The notes: generated from the letters alone by a model not told the origin. A DNA stretch of 64,000 nt from Pseudomonas parafulva (GCF_002021815.1 NZ_CP019952.1:4247001-4311000); one strand, 5' to 3'. Positions 45,570 to 55,798 are shown, counted from the stretch's first letter. Translations and numbers: made by a program.

Positions 45570-46984
45570 TCCAGCCGTTGGTGCAAGGCACTTTCAGCCG
45601 GCCAGTTGCGCAGCAATCGTGCCCGGTCCCGAGCGAAGGCCGGCGCGAAGCTGCCCTGGCTGCTGTGCTGGCACACGGCGTCCAAGTCGATCAGCGACCA
45701 CCGACCCTGATCCCAAAACAGGTTGTGGCCCTTGAAGTCACCGTGGCTGATGCGCTCGCGGATCAGCTGTTGCATGAGCTGCACCAGGGCCTCCACCTGT
45801 TCGGCCGGCGCATCGCCCTGCTCGACGAAGGGGGCAAAGCATTCGATGAGGTCGGGGCCGTCGATGTAGTCGGTGACCAGGTAGGCACGCGTGCGCAATC
45901 CCAGCACTCGCTGCTCCAGCACCGCCAGTGGGCGCGGGGTAGCGATGTCGAGAAATGACAGGCGATGCCCTTCGATCCATGAGTGCCAGGCCCTGCTCGG
46001 TCGCCAGAAGCGCTTGAGCCAGTGGACAGTGTTCTTGATGTTGTAGCGTTTGATGACCCGTTTGCGGCCATCCACCTCGACCCGTGCCACGCTGGCCGCG
46101 CCGCCAGTCTTGTACAGGTGCCCACGATCGATCAGCGCATCCGCCTGTTCAAGCACTGGCAACAGGGCCTGGGCCTCGCTACGGACCACCGCCCGCAGGG
46201 CGATCAGGCTGCGCTCGACACTGAACAGGCTACAATCGCGGCCGGCCTTGTCCAGGAAGTCGCGTTGGCGCCAGGCGCGGACTTTGTCTATTTGCTTCTG
46301 CAAGGCCTCCATGGGCAATGCGTGCTCGGCATTGGCCAACAGGTAATGCACCAGCAGCTCTTCGGTGAACGGCTCCAGCCGCTTGGGTAGCTGCGCGAAG
46401 AACACACCCAGGTTTTCCAGTACGCGAGGACGCGAAAGCTGCTGGCCTGGCGTTTCAGCCTTGATACCGGCCCCATCGATCAGGTACAGCTTGCCTGCAT
46501 GACGCAGCAGGTTGTCCAAGTGCAGGTCTTCCTGCCACAGCCCCCGGCGGTGCATCTGCGCCACAGCCGCCAGGGCCTCGCCCAGCACCTGCTGCTGCTC
46601 GTCGGCAAGCACAGGCAGGTGCTCGACCACGGACCAGGCATCGGCCAGGCTTTGGGCGCCATCAAGGTACTCGAACAACAGCCAGCCGCCCTCGCCTTCC
46701 ACCAGGCCATCGGCGAGCAGTACCGGCGTGGTCAGCCCCTGCGCCGCGAGCAGCTTTACCCCTTGCAGCTCACGCTGGAAGTGACGCGCGGCATTGCTGC
46801 CCACCAGCAACTTGGCCAGGACCGGCCTGCCACGCCAAACCCCGGCCCCCACGTAACGCTGGCCCGGCAGCACGCGCAGCAGGCTGAGCAATTGCAGCTC
46901 AGCGCTACCGGCGGCATCGGCGAGGTTGACGGCAAGCGGCAGCGATGGGCTGCGACCTGTTTCCTTCAGCTCGGAAAGCTGCAT
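45542..46984 (-). CDS. Tandem LPS-kinase-like protein (two RfaP/InaA-type domains)
   Basis: A 480-aa protein that appears to carry two kinase folds. The N-terminal one has LWQEDLHLDNLLRHAGKLYL and LIDGAG (about 165-190). The C-terminal one has SHGDFKGHNLFWDQGRWSLI then DLDA (about 430-450). Both look like lipopolysaccharide core heptose kinases (Rfa/InaA family). It is the last gene of the waa operon and touches the preceding gene by one base. It occupies the position of the wap kinase genes in P. aeruginosa; substrate unknown. Confidence 0.8.
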   Translation of the reverse strand: MQLSELKETGRSPSLPLAVNLADAAGSAELQLLSLLRVLPGQRYVGAGVWRGRPVLAKLLVGSNAARHFQRELQGVKLLAAQGLTTPVLLADGLVEGEGGWLLFEYLDGAQSLADAWSVVEHLPVLADEQQQVLGEALAAVAQMHRRGLWQEDLHLDNLLRHAGKLYLIDGAGIKAETPGQQLSRPRVLENLGVFFAQLPKRLEPFTEELLVHYLLANAEHALPMEALQKQIDKVRAWRQRDFLDKAGRDCSLFSVERSLIALRAVVRSEAQALLPVLEQADALIDRGHLYKTGGAASVARVEVDGRKRVIKRYNIKNTVHWLKRFWRPSRAWHSWIEGHRLSFLDIATPRPLAVLEQRVLGLRTRAYLVTDYIDGPDLIECFAPFVEQGDAPAEQVEALVQLMQQLIRERISHGDFKGHNLFWDQGRWSLIDLDAVCQHSSQGSFAPAFARDRARLLRNWPAESALHQRLDQVLPTLAA

Positions 46985-47736
46985 CAGCGAGCCTCCTTAT
47001 GATGACGGCGTTGTACCAGGCGGTTGACCCAGGTTTCGACCAGCGTGCTGTCGATGGGTTGTGCGAGGTAGGCTGCCAGCAATGTACGTATCTCGCCGTC
47101 ACTCCATACCGGCGCCCGGCGCAGCAAGGGCTCGAGGTCCTTGAGGCGGTCACGCATGCCAAAGAGCAAGGGACGGGTTTTCTCCAGGTCGATCAACTGC
47201 GCGTCCCAGCCTTCTCTGCGCTTACGCAGAAAAATGTGCTTGGGATAGAAGCAACCATGCACCTGCCCAGCACCGTGCAGCGTGCGCGCCAACTGGCCGC
47301 AGGCCTGGAGCATGCCAATGCGCACCGATGCATCGAGTTCGGGCCATTGCAGCAACTGGCTGTCGAGGTCGTGCCAGTCGTCCAGCGCGCGGGTCATCAA
47401 CAAGGCTCGATGCTGGCCACCTTGCTTGCGCTCGCCGTAGAACACGGCTTCCAGCGCAGGGATGTGCAGCTTCTGGTAGCGAACGATATTGCGAAATTCG
47501 CGGGCGAAGGTCGGCTCGCCAAAGGGCTTGTGCAGGCTGCGGGTAAGGTAGTCGCTCTGGCGCTTGAGGTAATAGCCCTTGCCCTCGAGTTCCAGGCGGT
47601 AAACGCTGCTCCAACCGCCGCGGCCGGTATTGGGCTCGTCCACCGCGTCGAGTTCGAGTGCCCACAGCGCCTCGAAGTCGTCCAGGCCATGGCGCTGGAG
47701 CAAGGCACGGTCTGCACTGGCCATATAGTCGGTCAT
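46984..47736 (-). CDS. LPS core kinase-like protein (InaA family)
   Basis: A 250-aa kinase-fold protein: YYLKRQSDYLTR (ATP lysine region), ARTLHGAGQVHGCFYPKHIF in place of the catalytic HRD loop, and QLIDLEKTRP for the metal site. The start ATG at 47736 overlaps the stop of the previous gene (ATGA); the longer open frame upstream lies within that gene. Likely phosphorylates a core sugar; the weak catalytic loop (HGCF rather than HRD) leaves activity open. Confidence 0.78.
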   Translation of the reverse strand: MTDYMASADRALLQRHGLDDFEALWALELDAVDEPNTGRGGWSSVYRLELEGKGYYLKRQSDYLTRSLHKPFGEPTFAREFRNIVRYQKLHIPALEAVFYGERKQGGQHRALLMTRALDDWHDLDSQLLQWPELDASVRIGMLQACGQLARTLHGAGQVHGCFYPKHIFLRKRREGWDAQLIDLEKTRPLLFGMRDRLKDLEPLLRRAPVWSDGEIRTLLAAYLAQPIDSTLVETWVNRLVQRRHHKEAR

Positions 47737-48467
47737 TCCCTTCCCTCGAAAAAGCCCAGTACCTGACGAATGCGCTTCTTGTCCCGGGCGTTCAGCCGGT
47801 CGCGGCCTCGGTACTGCAAGTAAAAGCGCAGGCGCTGGGTTGCCGAAAGGTGGTACTTGGCGACCTTGTCCAGGCAGGCCAGGTCCTTGATCAGGCGATG
47901 GCGCCACATGAACCCACGCCAGAAATCACCTGTGGGGCAGTCGATGAAGAACAGCGTCCCTTGGTCATCGACCAGCAGGTTGCGCCACTTCAGATCGTTA
48001 TGGGCGAAGCGGTGCTCGTGCATGACCCGGGTATGGCGTGCCAGCTGGCGGCTGATGTGGTCCACCCAGGCGCGATCGGCCAGGCGGGCATCGTTGCGCT
48101 CGGCCAGCGCCGAGAGGTCCTCGGTGTTGGGCAGCTCGCGGGTAATCATCGCGCCACGGCCGAACGCCAGGCCATTGCGTTCGAGCCCCCAGGCGACCAC
48201 CTCGGCCGTGGGAATGCCCCACTTGGCGAACTGCTTGAGGTTCTGCCATTCGGCCTTGATACGTGGGCGGCCCAGGTAGCGGCGCATGTGCTTGCCAGCG
48301 CCGGTGTAGCGCTTGACGTAATAGTTGACGCCTTCACGCTCGACACGCACCACTTCGCTGAGCGGATCACGGGTCAGGCGTTCGCCCTGAACGGCGAATA
48401 CCGCCTCGAGGCTGCCAAAATCCTTCGCCAGGTGCTCGTAACCTGGCGCCAGTGTCCAACTGGCCAT
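47733..48467 (-). CDS. LPS core kinase-like protein
   Basis: A 244-aa kinase-fold protein: VNYYVKRYTGAGKHMRRYLG, catalytic loop HEHRFAHNDLKWRNLLVDD and metal site LFFIDCPTGDFW. This is the second kinase after waaP, starting within one base of the waaP stop. It corresponds in position to wapP of P. aeruginosa, as I remember it. Predicted cytoplasmic, acting on core oligosaccharide. Confidence 0.8.
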   Translation of the reverse strand: MASWTLAPGYEHLAKDFGSLEAVFAVQGERLTRDPLSEVVRVEREGVNYYVKRYTGAGKHMRRYLGRPRIKAEWQNLKQFAKWGIPTAEVVAWGLERNGLAFGRGAMITRELPNTEDLSALAERNDARLADRAWVDHISRQLARHTRVMHEHRFAHNDLKWRNLLVDDQGTLFFIDCPTGDFWRGFMWRHRLIKDLACLDKVAKYHLSATQRLRFYLQYRGRDRLNARDKKRIRQVLGFFEGRE

Positions 48468-49273
48468 CAGAGTGCATCCCCATAGCGTTGTTTACGGTCG
48501 TAGAGTTTCTGCGCCTTGCGCTCAAGCCAGGCGAGCAGTGCAGCTTCGTCCTTCATGACCTGACGCAGCGGGCGCTGGAAGTAGCTGCGCAGAAAACGCA
48601 GCTTGTCGCGTTGGGTCAGGCCAATGTCCAGGGCTGAGAAGTACAGGGCGGCCAGGTCCTTGTTACGCCAGCGGCGGCTAATGGCGGGGCGTGTCTGGGC
48701 GCGGTGCAGGTCGATCACCGACAGCTTGAAATCATCGGCCGTCACGGGCCGGTCGGTGTGCAGCAGGAAGTGACAGATGTAGCAGTCCCGGTGGTTGACG
48801 CCGGCACGGTGCATGCCACCGGTCATCTCGGCCACGCGCGCGATCAGGGCACGCTTGAGGCGTGGCGCAGGCGGCTGCCGGAGCCAGTCGATGCTGAAGT
48901 CTTCCAGGCTGACGGTCGGCGCCAGTTCCTCGGTGATGATGAAGGAGTGCTGGGTGGCCGGATTGCCGCCCCGCTCACCGAAGGCCACGGCCGTCATGGT
49001 TGGCACGCCGACCTGATGCAGGCGCTCGATGGCTTGCCACTCCTGGCCGGCGCCCAGTACCGGCAACTTGGCCGTGAGCAGGTTCTTGAAGATCTCGCCC
49101 CAGCCGATGCCACGATGGATCTTCACGAAGAAGCCTTCGCCGGCGACCTCCGTACGCAGGGTACGGCGCCCTTCAAGTTCCCGATAGACTTCGCCTTGCA
49201 GCGCTTCTACCGCCTCGAAGGCATCGCGCCCCGCCCAAAGCCGCTTGAAGGGCTCTGCCACGATCAACTTCAT
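48467..49273 (-). CDS. waaP: WaaP (RfaP) LPS core heptose kinase
   Basis: Phosphorylates heptose I of the LPS inner core, a modification essential in Pseudomonas. With the ATG at 49273 (MKLIVAEPFKRLWAGRDAFE) the protein is 268 aa, the length known for WaaP. Seen: GEGFFVKIHRGIGWGEIFKN, catalytic NHRDCYICHFLL and metal-site VIDLHRAQTR. It overlaps waaG by four bases. Confidence 0.93.
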   Translation of the reverse strand: MKLIVAEPFKRLWAGRDAFEAVEALQGEVYRELEGRRTLRTEVAGEGFFVKIHRGIGWGEIFKNLLTAKLPVLGAGQEWQAIERLHQVGVPTMTAVAFGERGGNPATQHSFIITEELAPTVSLEDFSIDWLRQPPAPRLKRALIARVAEMTGGMHRAGVNHRDCYICHFLLHTDRPVTADDFKLSVIDLHRAQTRPAISRRWRNKDLAALYFSALDIGLTQRDKLRFLRSYFQRPLRQVMKDEAALLAWLERKAQKLYDRKQRYGDAL

Positions 49274-50394
49274 GCGCCCTCCTGCCCTAGGATCACATCG
49301 GCGGCATGCTGCGGCATGCTGTAAAGGTCGGCCGTATCGGCATACGCCAGGCCGTTGCGCGACCAATCGGCCCGCGCCGCGGGGTCATCGAGCATACGCT
49401 GCAGGTAGCGGTTGAGCTGCTCCTGCTCGAACGGCTCGTCCAGCACCAGACCGCAGTCGGCCTCGGCGATGTAGTGGGCATAGCCGCACACGCGCGACAC
49501 CAGCACCGGCAAGCCCGCGACCAGGGCTTCGAGCAGCACGGTACCGGTGTTCTCGTTGTAGGCCGGGTGGATCAGCAGGTCGGCGCCCAGCAGGAAGCGC
49601 GGGATATCGCTGCGCCCCTTGAGAAACTGCACTTGGTCGCCCAGGCCCAGCGTCGCGCTCTGCAACTGGAAGACCTTGGGGTCATCCTGACCGATCACCA
49701 GCAATCGGGTGCGCTTGCGCAAGGCCGTGGGCAATGCCGCCAACGCCTTGAGGCTGCGGTCCACGCCCTTGGTCTTGAACCCTGAACCGATCTGCACGAT
49801 CAGCAACGCATCCTCGGCCAGATCGAACTCCCTGCGCAGGTCGGCACGGATTTCAGCGGCGTTGGGCGGTGCACGACGATCCTGGGAGATGCCCGGCGGC
49901 AGCAGGTGAAAACGCTCGACCGGCGTGCCGTAGTGCTTGATGAACAGCGGCTGCTGCACCTCGGAGATCATCAGGATCTCGGTACCGGCCTCCTTGGCGA
50001 ACACCGCCCGCTCGTATTCGGCGAAATGCCGGTAGCGGCCCCAACGCCGGTACAGGTCGCTGCGCAGGTTCTGCGCCTTGTCCTCGAAGCAGCCGTCGGC
50101 GGCGTAGTACACATCCAGCCCAGGCATCTTGTTGAAACCGATGAGCCGGTCCACCGGACGCTTGGCCAGGTCGGCCTGCATCCAGGCGGTGAGTTTCTCA
50201 TTGCGCCGATGATTGAAGATCGCCTTGACCGGCGCCACCAGCACTTCGAAACCTGGCGGAATATCGCCCTCCCAGATCAGCGTGTAGACGCGGATCTGGT
50301 GGCCGCGCTGCTGGCATTCCAGGGCGATGCGCATGAAATCGCGCTGCAGGCCGCCAAAGGGGAAGTATTTGTAAAGTACGAAAGCCAGTTGCAT
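49270..50394 (-). CDS. waaG: WaaG LPS core glucosyltransferase (GT4)
   Basis: Transfers a hexose to the LPS core (GT4 family, GT-B fold). The 374-aa protein starts MQLAFVLYKYFPFGGLQRDF and has the nucleotide-sugar motif HPAYNENTGTVLLEALVAGL. The ATG at 50394 is used; the preceding in-frame TTG is an artefact of the TGATG overlap with waaC. Confidence 0.93.
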   Translation of the reverse strand: MQLAFVLYKYFPFGGLQRDFMRIALECQQRGHQIRVYTLIWEGDIPPGFEVLVAPVKAIFNHRRNEKLTAWMQADLAKRPVDRLIGFNKMPGLDVYYAADGCFEDKAQNLRSDLYRRWGRYRHFAEYERAVFAKEAGTEILMISEVQQPLFIKHYGTPVERFHLLPPGISQDRRAPPNAAEIRADLRREFDLAEDALLIVQIGSGFKTKGVDRSLKALAALPTALRKRTRLLVIGQDDPKVFQLQSATLGLGDQVQFLKGRSDIPRFLLGADLLIHPAYNENTGTVLLEALVAGLPVLVSRVCGYAHYIAEADCGLVLDEPFEQEQLNRYLQRMLDDPAARADWSRNGLAYADTADLYSMPQHAADVILGQEGA

Positions 50395-51452
50395 CAACGG
50401 ACATCCTCAGCCAGCAGCAGCGCGCTCAGGCGGCTCGCTACATGCTCGGGATTCAGGCGAGTGAAGCACAGTGGCCACTCGCGGTTCAGATCGTACCGGC
50501 GCAGGTCTTCGGCGCTCGGTTTGTAGGTGCACTTCTTCTGCAAGCAGGGTGCGCACGGCCAGTCACTGGCCTGGTGGATCTGGGTCCGTCCATAAGCGCC
50601 GGTCAGGCCCGGGTTGGTCGGGCCGAACAGCGAAAGCGTCGGTACATCGAGGGCTGCGGCCAAGTGGCCCAGGCCGGTATCGACGGCGACGCAGGCCTTT
50701 GCAGCGGCCAGCACCCGTGCAACGCCGGCCAGGTTCAATTTGGGCAGCACTTGGCAATTGTTCAAGCCCTGGGCGATGCGCTCGGCCCTGGCCTTCTCGG
50801 CCGGGTTGCCCCAGGGCAGGCGCACTTCCAGCCTGCGCCGGCCCATGCGCTCGGCCAACTCGCGCCAGTAGGCCTCGGGCCAGTGCTTGGTGGCCCAGGT
50901 GGTACCGTGCAGGAAGACCACATAGGGCGCTGCCGGCGGCAACTGCAAGCGTTCAAGGTCCAGGCCGTAACGGCCGATGCCCTCGGGCAGGTCATAGGCC
51001 AGCGCCATGGCGAATAGCTGGCGCACGCGCTCGACGGCATGCTGGCCGACCGCAACCGACAGGCGTCGGTCGTAGAAGCGGCTGGCCCAGCCTTCACGGG
51101 CCGAGTACCGGTCCAGGCCTGCGACCGGCGCCTTCACATAGCGGGTCAGCCATGCTGACTTGACCAGGCCCTGGGCATCGATCACCAAGTCGTACTGGCG
51201 CTCGCGCAGGCGCTGCTTGAAGGCCTTCCACTCGCCGCTGCGAACGGTCTGCCAGAGGTGCTTGCGCCAGCGACGGATGGCCACCGGAATAACCTGATCG
51301 ACCGCCGGATGCCAGCTGGGTATCTCTGCGAAACCTTCCTCGACGACCCAGTCGAAGCGGATGCCGGGGATGGCATGGGCTGCATCGGTGAGCGCTGGCA
51401 GCGTGTGGATCACATCACCCAGCGAGGACGTCTTGATGATCAGTACCCGCAC
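50394..51452 (-). CDS. waaC: Heptosyltransferase I (WaaC)
   Basis: Adds the first heptose to Kdo in the LPS inner core (GT9 family). At 352 aa it begins MRVLIIKTSSLGDVIHTLPA, the GT9 acceptor-site signature, and has VDTGLGHLAAALDVPTLSLF in the C-terminal half. Start codon GTG at 51452, immediately after the waaF stop. Confidence 0.95.
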   Translation of the reverse strand: MRVLIIKTSSLGDVIHTLPALTDAAHAIPGIRFDWVVEEGFAEIPSWHPAVDQVIPVAIRRWRKHLWQTVRSGEWKAFKQRLRERQYDLVIDAQGLVKSAWLTRYVKAPVAGLDRYSAREGWASRFYDRRLSVAVGQHAVERVRQLFAMALAYDLPEGIGRYGLDLERLQLPPAAPYVVFLHGTTWATKHWPEAYWRELAERMGRRRLEVRLPWGNPAEKARAERIAQGLNNCQVLPKLNLAGVARVLAAAKACVAVDTGLGHLAAALDVPTLSLFGPTNPGLTGAYGRTQIHQASDWPCAPCLQKKCTYKPSAEDLRRYDLNREWPLCFTRLNPEHVASRLSALLLAEDVR

Positions 51453-52502
51453 TTAGTCGACCTCGGTCAGCACGTCGATGATGTTCGCACCGCCCAGGCG
51501 GGTCAGCGCGGCGATGACCTGACCGGGTTCTAGCAGACGCAGGCAGTTGTAGTGACCGAAGCGGCAGGTGCGATCGAAACACGGGCTGCATTCGATGCCC
51601 AGGCGCACCACCTCGACCTGGCTGGCCAGCGGCGGTGTGAAACCAGGCGATGTGGAGCCGTACACGGCGACCAGCGGGCGATTGAGCGCCGCTGCCACAT
51701 GCATCAACCCGGAATCGTTGGAGACCACGGCGTCTGCGCAGGACATCAGGTCGATCGCCTCGGCCAGGGAGGTTTCACCGGCCAGGTTCACGGACTCTTC
51801 GCGTAGCCCAGGGATCAGCCGTTCGCGGATCTGCTCACCCACTGGGTGATCGCTTTTCGAGCCGAACAGCCAGACCTGCCACCCCTGGCGGATCATGGCA
51901 TCGGCCACGGCGGCATAGTGCTCGGCCGGCCAGCGCTTGGCTTCGCCGAACTCAGCGCCTGGGCATAGCGCCAGCACCGGACGGTCCAACTCCAGGCCGA
52001 ACTTGGTCAGCGCCGCTTCACGGCTGTGTGGCTCGATCTGCAGGCTGGGCTGGGGGTAGGGCTTTGGCAGCTCGGCACCGGGGGCATAGGCCAAGGCCAT
52101 GAAGCGCTCGATCATCAACGGGTAACGCGCTTTGTCCAGCTTGCGGACATCGTTGAGCAAACCGAAACGCATTTCGCCACGCCAGCCGGTGCGCTTGGGG
52201 ATACCGGCAAAGAACGGTACCAGCGCCGATTTCAGCGAATTGGGCAACAAGATGGCCTGGTCGTACTGACCGCTGAGCGACTTGCCGATGCGCCGCCGTG
52301 TGGCCAGCTCCAGCGCACCGTGGCCGAGCGGGAAGCTCAAGGCCTGGCGCACCTCGGGCATGCGCTCAAGGATTGGCCGGCTCCATTCGGGGGCCAGCAC
52401 ATCGATCACGCAGTCGGGGTGCTGCTGTTTCAGGCACTGGAACAAGGTCTGCGCCATCACCATGTCGCCGACCCAGCTGGGGCCAATGATCAGTATTCTC
52501 AT
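51453..52502 (-). CDS. waaF: Heptosyltransferase II (WaaF)
   Basis: Adds the second heptose of the LPS core (GT9 family). With the ATG at 52502 it is 349 aa and begins MRILIIGPSWVGDMVMAQTL. Further blocks: LPNSLKSALVPFFAGIPKRT, CPGAEFGEAKRWPAEHYAA and VSNDSGLMHVAAALNRPLVA. The open frame extends upstream without start evidence. It is the first gene of the LPS operon; no ilvE lies between it and glnE. Confidence 0.95.
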   Translation of the reverse strand: MRILIIGPSWVGDMVMAQTLFQCLKQQHPDCVIDVLAPEWSRPILERMPEVRQALSFPLGHGALELATRRRIGKSLSGQYDQAILLPNSLKSALVPFFAGIPKRTGWRGEMRFGLLNDVRKLDKARYPLMIERFMALAYAPGAELPKPYPQPSLQIEPHSREAALTKFGLELDRPVLALCPGAEFGEAKRWPAEHYAAVADAMIRQGWQVWLFGSKSDHPVGEQIRERLIPGLREESVNLAGETSLAEAIDLMSCADAVVSNDSGLMHVAAALNRPLVAVYGSTSPGFTPPLASQVEVVRLGIECSPCFDRTCRFGHYNCLRLLEPGQVIAALTRLGGANIIDVLTEVD

Positions 52503-52657
52503 GCTAGGTCCAGAAACGCTCGGGGAGGCGACAGGCTGCAATTCAGCCCGGCCTCCCCTCTTTATATTCAGGCTATGTGGCCGACAGTGTAACACCGGGG
52601 CTGCTTCACGCCTCACTCACGGCGGATCCTCACCCTGAGGAGCCGCCTCGACTGGGC

Positions 52658-55591
52658 TCAGCTCAGGCCGAGCTCGCTCCAGATACGCCGCACCTGGCGG
52701 CGCTCATCGGCAAACTGCGCGGCATCGATCACCCCGGCCTGCTTCTGCAGCGCCTGGCGGTGAGAGGCCGCGCGAAATGCCTTGTATACCTCGCGCAGCA
52801 GCACCGCGTCGGCGGCAGGCATCAGCCCCACTTGCTCCAGCTCTTCCAGAATGCGGATGTTATCGGTCCATCGAACCAGGCCCGTGTGTTCATGGGACCA
52901 GGCCAAAGCGGCGTATTGCACCATAAATTCGATATCGACGATACCGCCCGCATCCTGCTTGATGTCAAAGGGCATACCCGGCTCGAAGGCGTTGGGTGCG
53001 GTGCCGGCGACAGTGGCCTTCGTGCCCAGGCTGGCGCGCATCTTGGCGCGCATTTCACTGACTTCGATACGCAGCTTCTCAAGGTCGCGGGGTTGCCCCA
53101 GCACCTGCGCCCGCACCCTCTCGAACGCCTGTCCAACCCGCGGGCAGCCCACCAGCACGCGGGCACGGACCAGTGCCTGGTGCTCCCAGGTCCAGGCCTC
53201 GCTTTGCTGGTAGCGCTCGAATGCGCCCAGCGAGCTGACCAACAGGCCCGCGGCGCCTGAGGGCCGTAGACGCATGTCCACGTCATACAGCTGGCCCGAG
53301 TTGGTCTGGGTGGTCAGCAGGTGAATGATGCGCTGCCCCAGCCGCGTGAAGAACTGCGCACCGTCGATAGGCTTGGCGCCGTCGGTTTCGGCCTGGGGGT
53401 CGCCATCATGGATGAACACCAGGTCCAGGTCCGACCCATGGCCCGTTTCCAGGCCGCCAACCTTGCCGTAGCCGATGATGACGAAACCCGGGTCGCAGGG
53501 TATGCCGTCGCTGCCCATCGGCTGACCGTGGCGGGCAACGGTCTGGCGCCAGGCCAGGGCAAGCACCTGGTCGAGGATGGCCTCGGCTAGCCACGTCAGG
53601 TAGTCGCTGACCTTCATCAACGGCAGGTTGCCACTGATTTCCGAGGCAGCCACGCGCAAGCTGTGCGCCAGTTTGAAATGACGCAGCGCCTCCATCTGCT
53701 GTTCCAGGTCATCTTCCGGAATGCGCGTGAGGCGCTCGCGCAATTCGCTGGCCAGCTCCGGTGCCAGGGGCGGGCTGAACAGGCGGCCTTCATTGAGCAA
53801 CTCATCGAGCAACAACGGGTAGCGTGCGATCTGCTCGGCAATCCATGGACTGGCTGCGCACAGGGTCAGCAGACGGCGCAGGGCACCGGGGTTCTCGGTG
53901 AGCAATACCAGGTAGGCAGAGCGCCGGGCCACGGCCTCGACCAGCGGCAGTACTCGCTCAAGCACCAGGTCGGGGTTCTCGTGCTCGACCGCCTGGGCCA
54001 GCAATCGCGGAATGAAGGCGTCCAGCCGCTCGCGCCCAAGGCGCTGCATCGAACGCAGCTGCGGGCTGGCGCGCAGAGCTGCCAGGCGCCGCAAGGCCTC
54101 GCCCGGCAGCTTGAAGCCGGCCTCCTCCAGCTGACGGCCAGCAGCCTCTTCATCCTGGGCCTGCTCCCATAACGGCGACCATTCACCGCCGACCACCAAC
54201 TCGCTTTCGCTTTCGTCTTCGTCGGGGTCGGCGATGACCTGCCGGAAATGCCAGTCAATGCGCTCACGCCACTGGCCAAGTTGAGCGTCGAAGGCTTGCC
54301 AGTCGGCGTAGCCCAGCATGTAGGCGACACGGGCCTGATCGGTTTCGTTCTCCGGCAACATCTGCGTCTGGCGGTCGGCAATGGCCTGGATGGCGTGCTC
54401 GGTGTAGCGCAGAAACGCATAACCCTCCCGCAGCTCGGTGACCACGGCAGGGGGCAGGTAGCCTTGGCCCTCCAGGGTAGCCAGCACCTTGAGCAGAGGC
54501 CGCTGCTGCAAGCTGAGGTCGCGACCGCCGTGAATCAGCTGGAAGGCCTGGGCGATGAACTCCACTTCGCGAATGCCGCCTGCTCCCAGCTTGATGTTGT
54601 CCGCCATGCCCTTGCGCCGCACTTCCTGCTGAATCAGCTGCTTCATGGTGCGCAGGGCTTCGATGGCCGAGAAATCCAGGTACCGCCGGTAGACGAACGG
54701 GCGCAGCATGTCCTGCAGCTGAGCGCCGGCGGCCTGATCGCCTGCAACTACCCGTGCCTTGATCATGGCATAGCGTTCCCAGTCGCGGCCCTGGTCCTGG
54801 TAATACTGTTCCAGCGCGTTGAAGCTGAGCACCAGTGCACCGGACGACCCGTAAGGGCGCAGGCGCATGTCGACGCGAAACACGAAGCCATCGACCGTGA
54901 CCGGGTCCAGGGCCTTGATCAGGCGCTGACCCAGGCGGGTGAAGAACTCCTGGTTGTCCAGCGAGCGTTTCACGCCTTCGGTTTCGCCGCCTTCGGGGAA
55001 TGCGAAGATCAAGTCGATGTCCGAGGAGAGGTTCAGCTCGCGTGCACCGAGCTTGCCCATGCCCAGCACCACCATGTGTTGTGGGTGGCCGCTGCGGTTG
55101 CCGATCGGCGTGCCGAATTGCTGGCAGTGCCGTGGGTACAACCACTGGTAGGCCTCGTCGATGGCGGCATCGGCCAGGTCGGAGAGATCGCGGCAGGTCT
55201 CACCGAGATCGGCCTGGCGGGTAATGTCACGCCAGATGATGCGTACCTGCTGGCGGTTGCGCTCGCGACGCAGGTTGCGGGCAAGCTCGTCCTCGCTTTG
55301 CGCCGCCTGGGCAACCTTGGCAACATGGCCGCGCAGCTCGCCTGGCCCGTAGCTGCGCTCCAGCTCGCCGCTGCGCATCAGGCCGCAGAGCAGGCCCGGG
55401 TCGCGCTGCACCTGGGTCAGCACGAAGTCGCTGACGGCCGCCACCTGGTCGAACTGCCGAGCATGCCACTCGCTCCAACTGCCCAAGTCCAGTTCGGGGT
55501 GTGCGGCCACTGCCTCGTGCAGAAACTGTTGGTTGCGCAGGGTCAGTGGTTGAAGAACGGCAGGCAGCTGGCAAGGCAAAGGCAGGCGCAT
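52658..55591 (-). CDS. glnE: Glutamine synthetase adenylyltransferase/deadenylylase
   Basis: Controls glutamine synthetase by adding and removing AMP under PII control. The 977-aa length is normal. Both nucleotidyltransferase sites are present: SSDIDLIFAFPEGGETEG (near residue 193; deadenylylase half) and GSDLDLVFIHDGDPQAE (near 716; adenylylase half). The start MRLPLPCQLPAVLQPLTLRN at 55591 is typical. Divergent from aceE across a 384-base gap. Confidence 0.96.
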   Translation of the reverse strand: MRLPLPCQLPAVLQPLTLRNQQFLHEAVAAHPELDLGSWSEWHARQFDQVAAVSDFVLTQVQRDPGLLCGLMRSGELERSYGPGELRGHVAKVAQAAQSEDELARNLRRERNRQQVRIIWRDITRQADLGETCRDLSDLADAAIDEAYQWLYPRHCQQFGTPIGNRSGHPQHMVVLGMGKLGARELNLSSDIDLIFAFPEGGETEGVKRSLDNQEFFTRLGQRLIKALDPVTVDGFVFRVDMRLRPYGSSGALVLSFNALEQYYQDQGRDWERYAMIKARVVAGDQAAGAQLQDMLRPFVYRRYLDFSAIEALRTMKQLIQQEVRRKGMADNIKLGAGGIREVEFIAQAFQLIHGGRDLSLQQRPLLKVLATLEGQGYLPPAVVTELREGYAFLRYTEHAIQAIADRQTQMLPENETDQARVAYMLGYADWQAFDAQLGQWRERIDWHFRQVIADPDEDESESELVVGGEWSPLWEQAQDEEAAGRQLEEAGFKLPGEALRRLAALRASPQLRSMQRLGRERLDAFIPRLLAQAVEHENPDLVLERVLPLVEAVARRSAYLVLLTENPGALRRLLTLCAASPWIAEQIARYPLLLDELLNEGRLFSPPLAPELASELRERLTRIPEDDLEQQMEALRHFKLAHSLRVAASEISGNLPLMKVSDYLTWLAEAILDQVLALAWRQTVARHGQPMGSDGIPCDPGFVIIGYGKVGGLETGHGSDLDLVFIHDGDPQAETDGAKPIDGAQFFTRLGQRIIHLLTTQTNSGQLYDVDMRLRPSGAAGLLVSSLGAFERYQQSEAWTWEHQALVRARVLVGCPRVGQAFERVRAQVLGQPRDLEKLRIEVSEMRAKMRASLGTKATVAGTAPNAFEPGMPFDIKQDAGGIVDIEFMVQYAALAWSHEHTGLVRWTDNIRILEELEQVGLMPAADAVLLREVYKAFRAASHRQALQKQAGVIDAAQFADERRQVRRIWSELGLS

Positions 55592-55798
55592 GGGCTATCC
55601 TTGATCGGCGTGAAATGGATGAGGAAAGACGGCCAAGGCAAAGCCGGACCACGGTTGGACTGTCATACAAAAGTTGGAAATAGCTGAAAACATCGAATTC
55701 GTGGCATGGAACATCAACAGTTACCCGTTCGTGGAACATTGCCAACCAACATGAACGTTTTTCCTCACAAGCCAGGATGCGACCAAACGTCGCACAAA

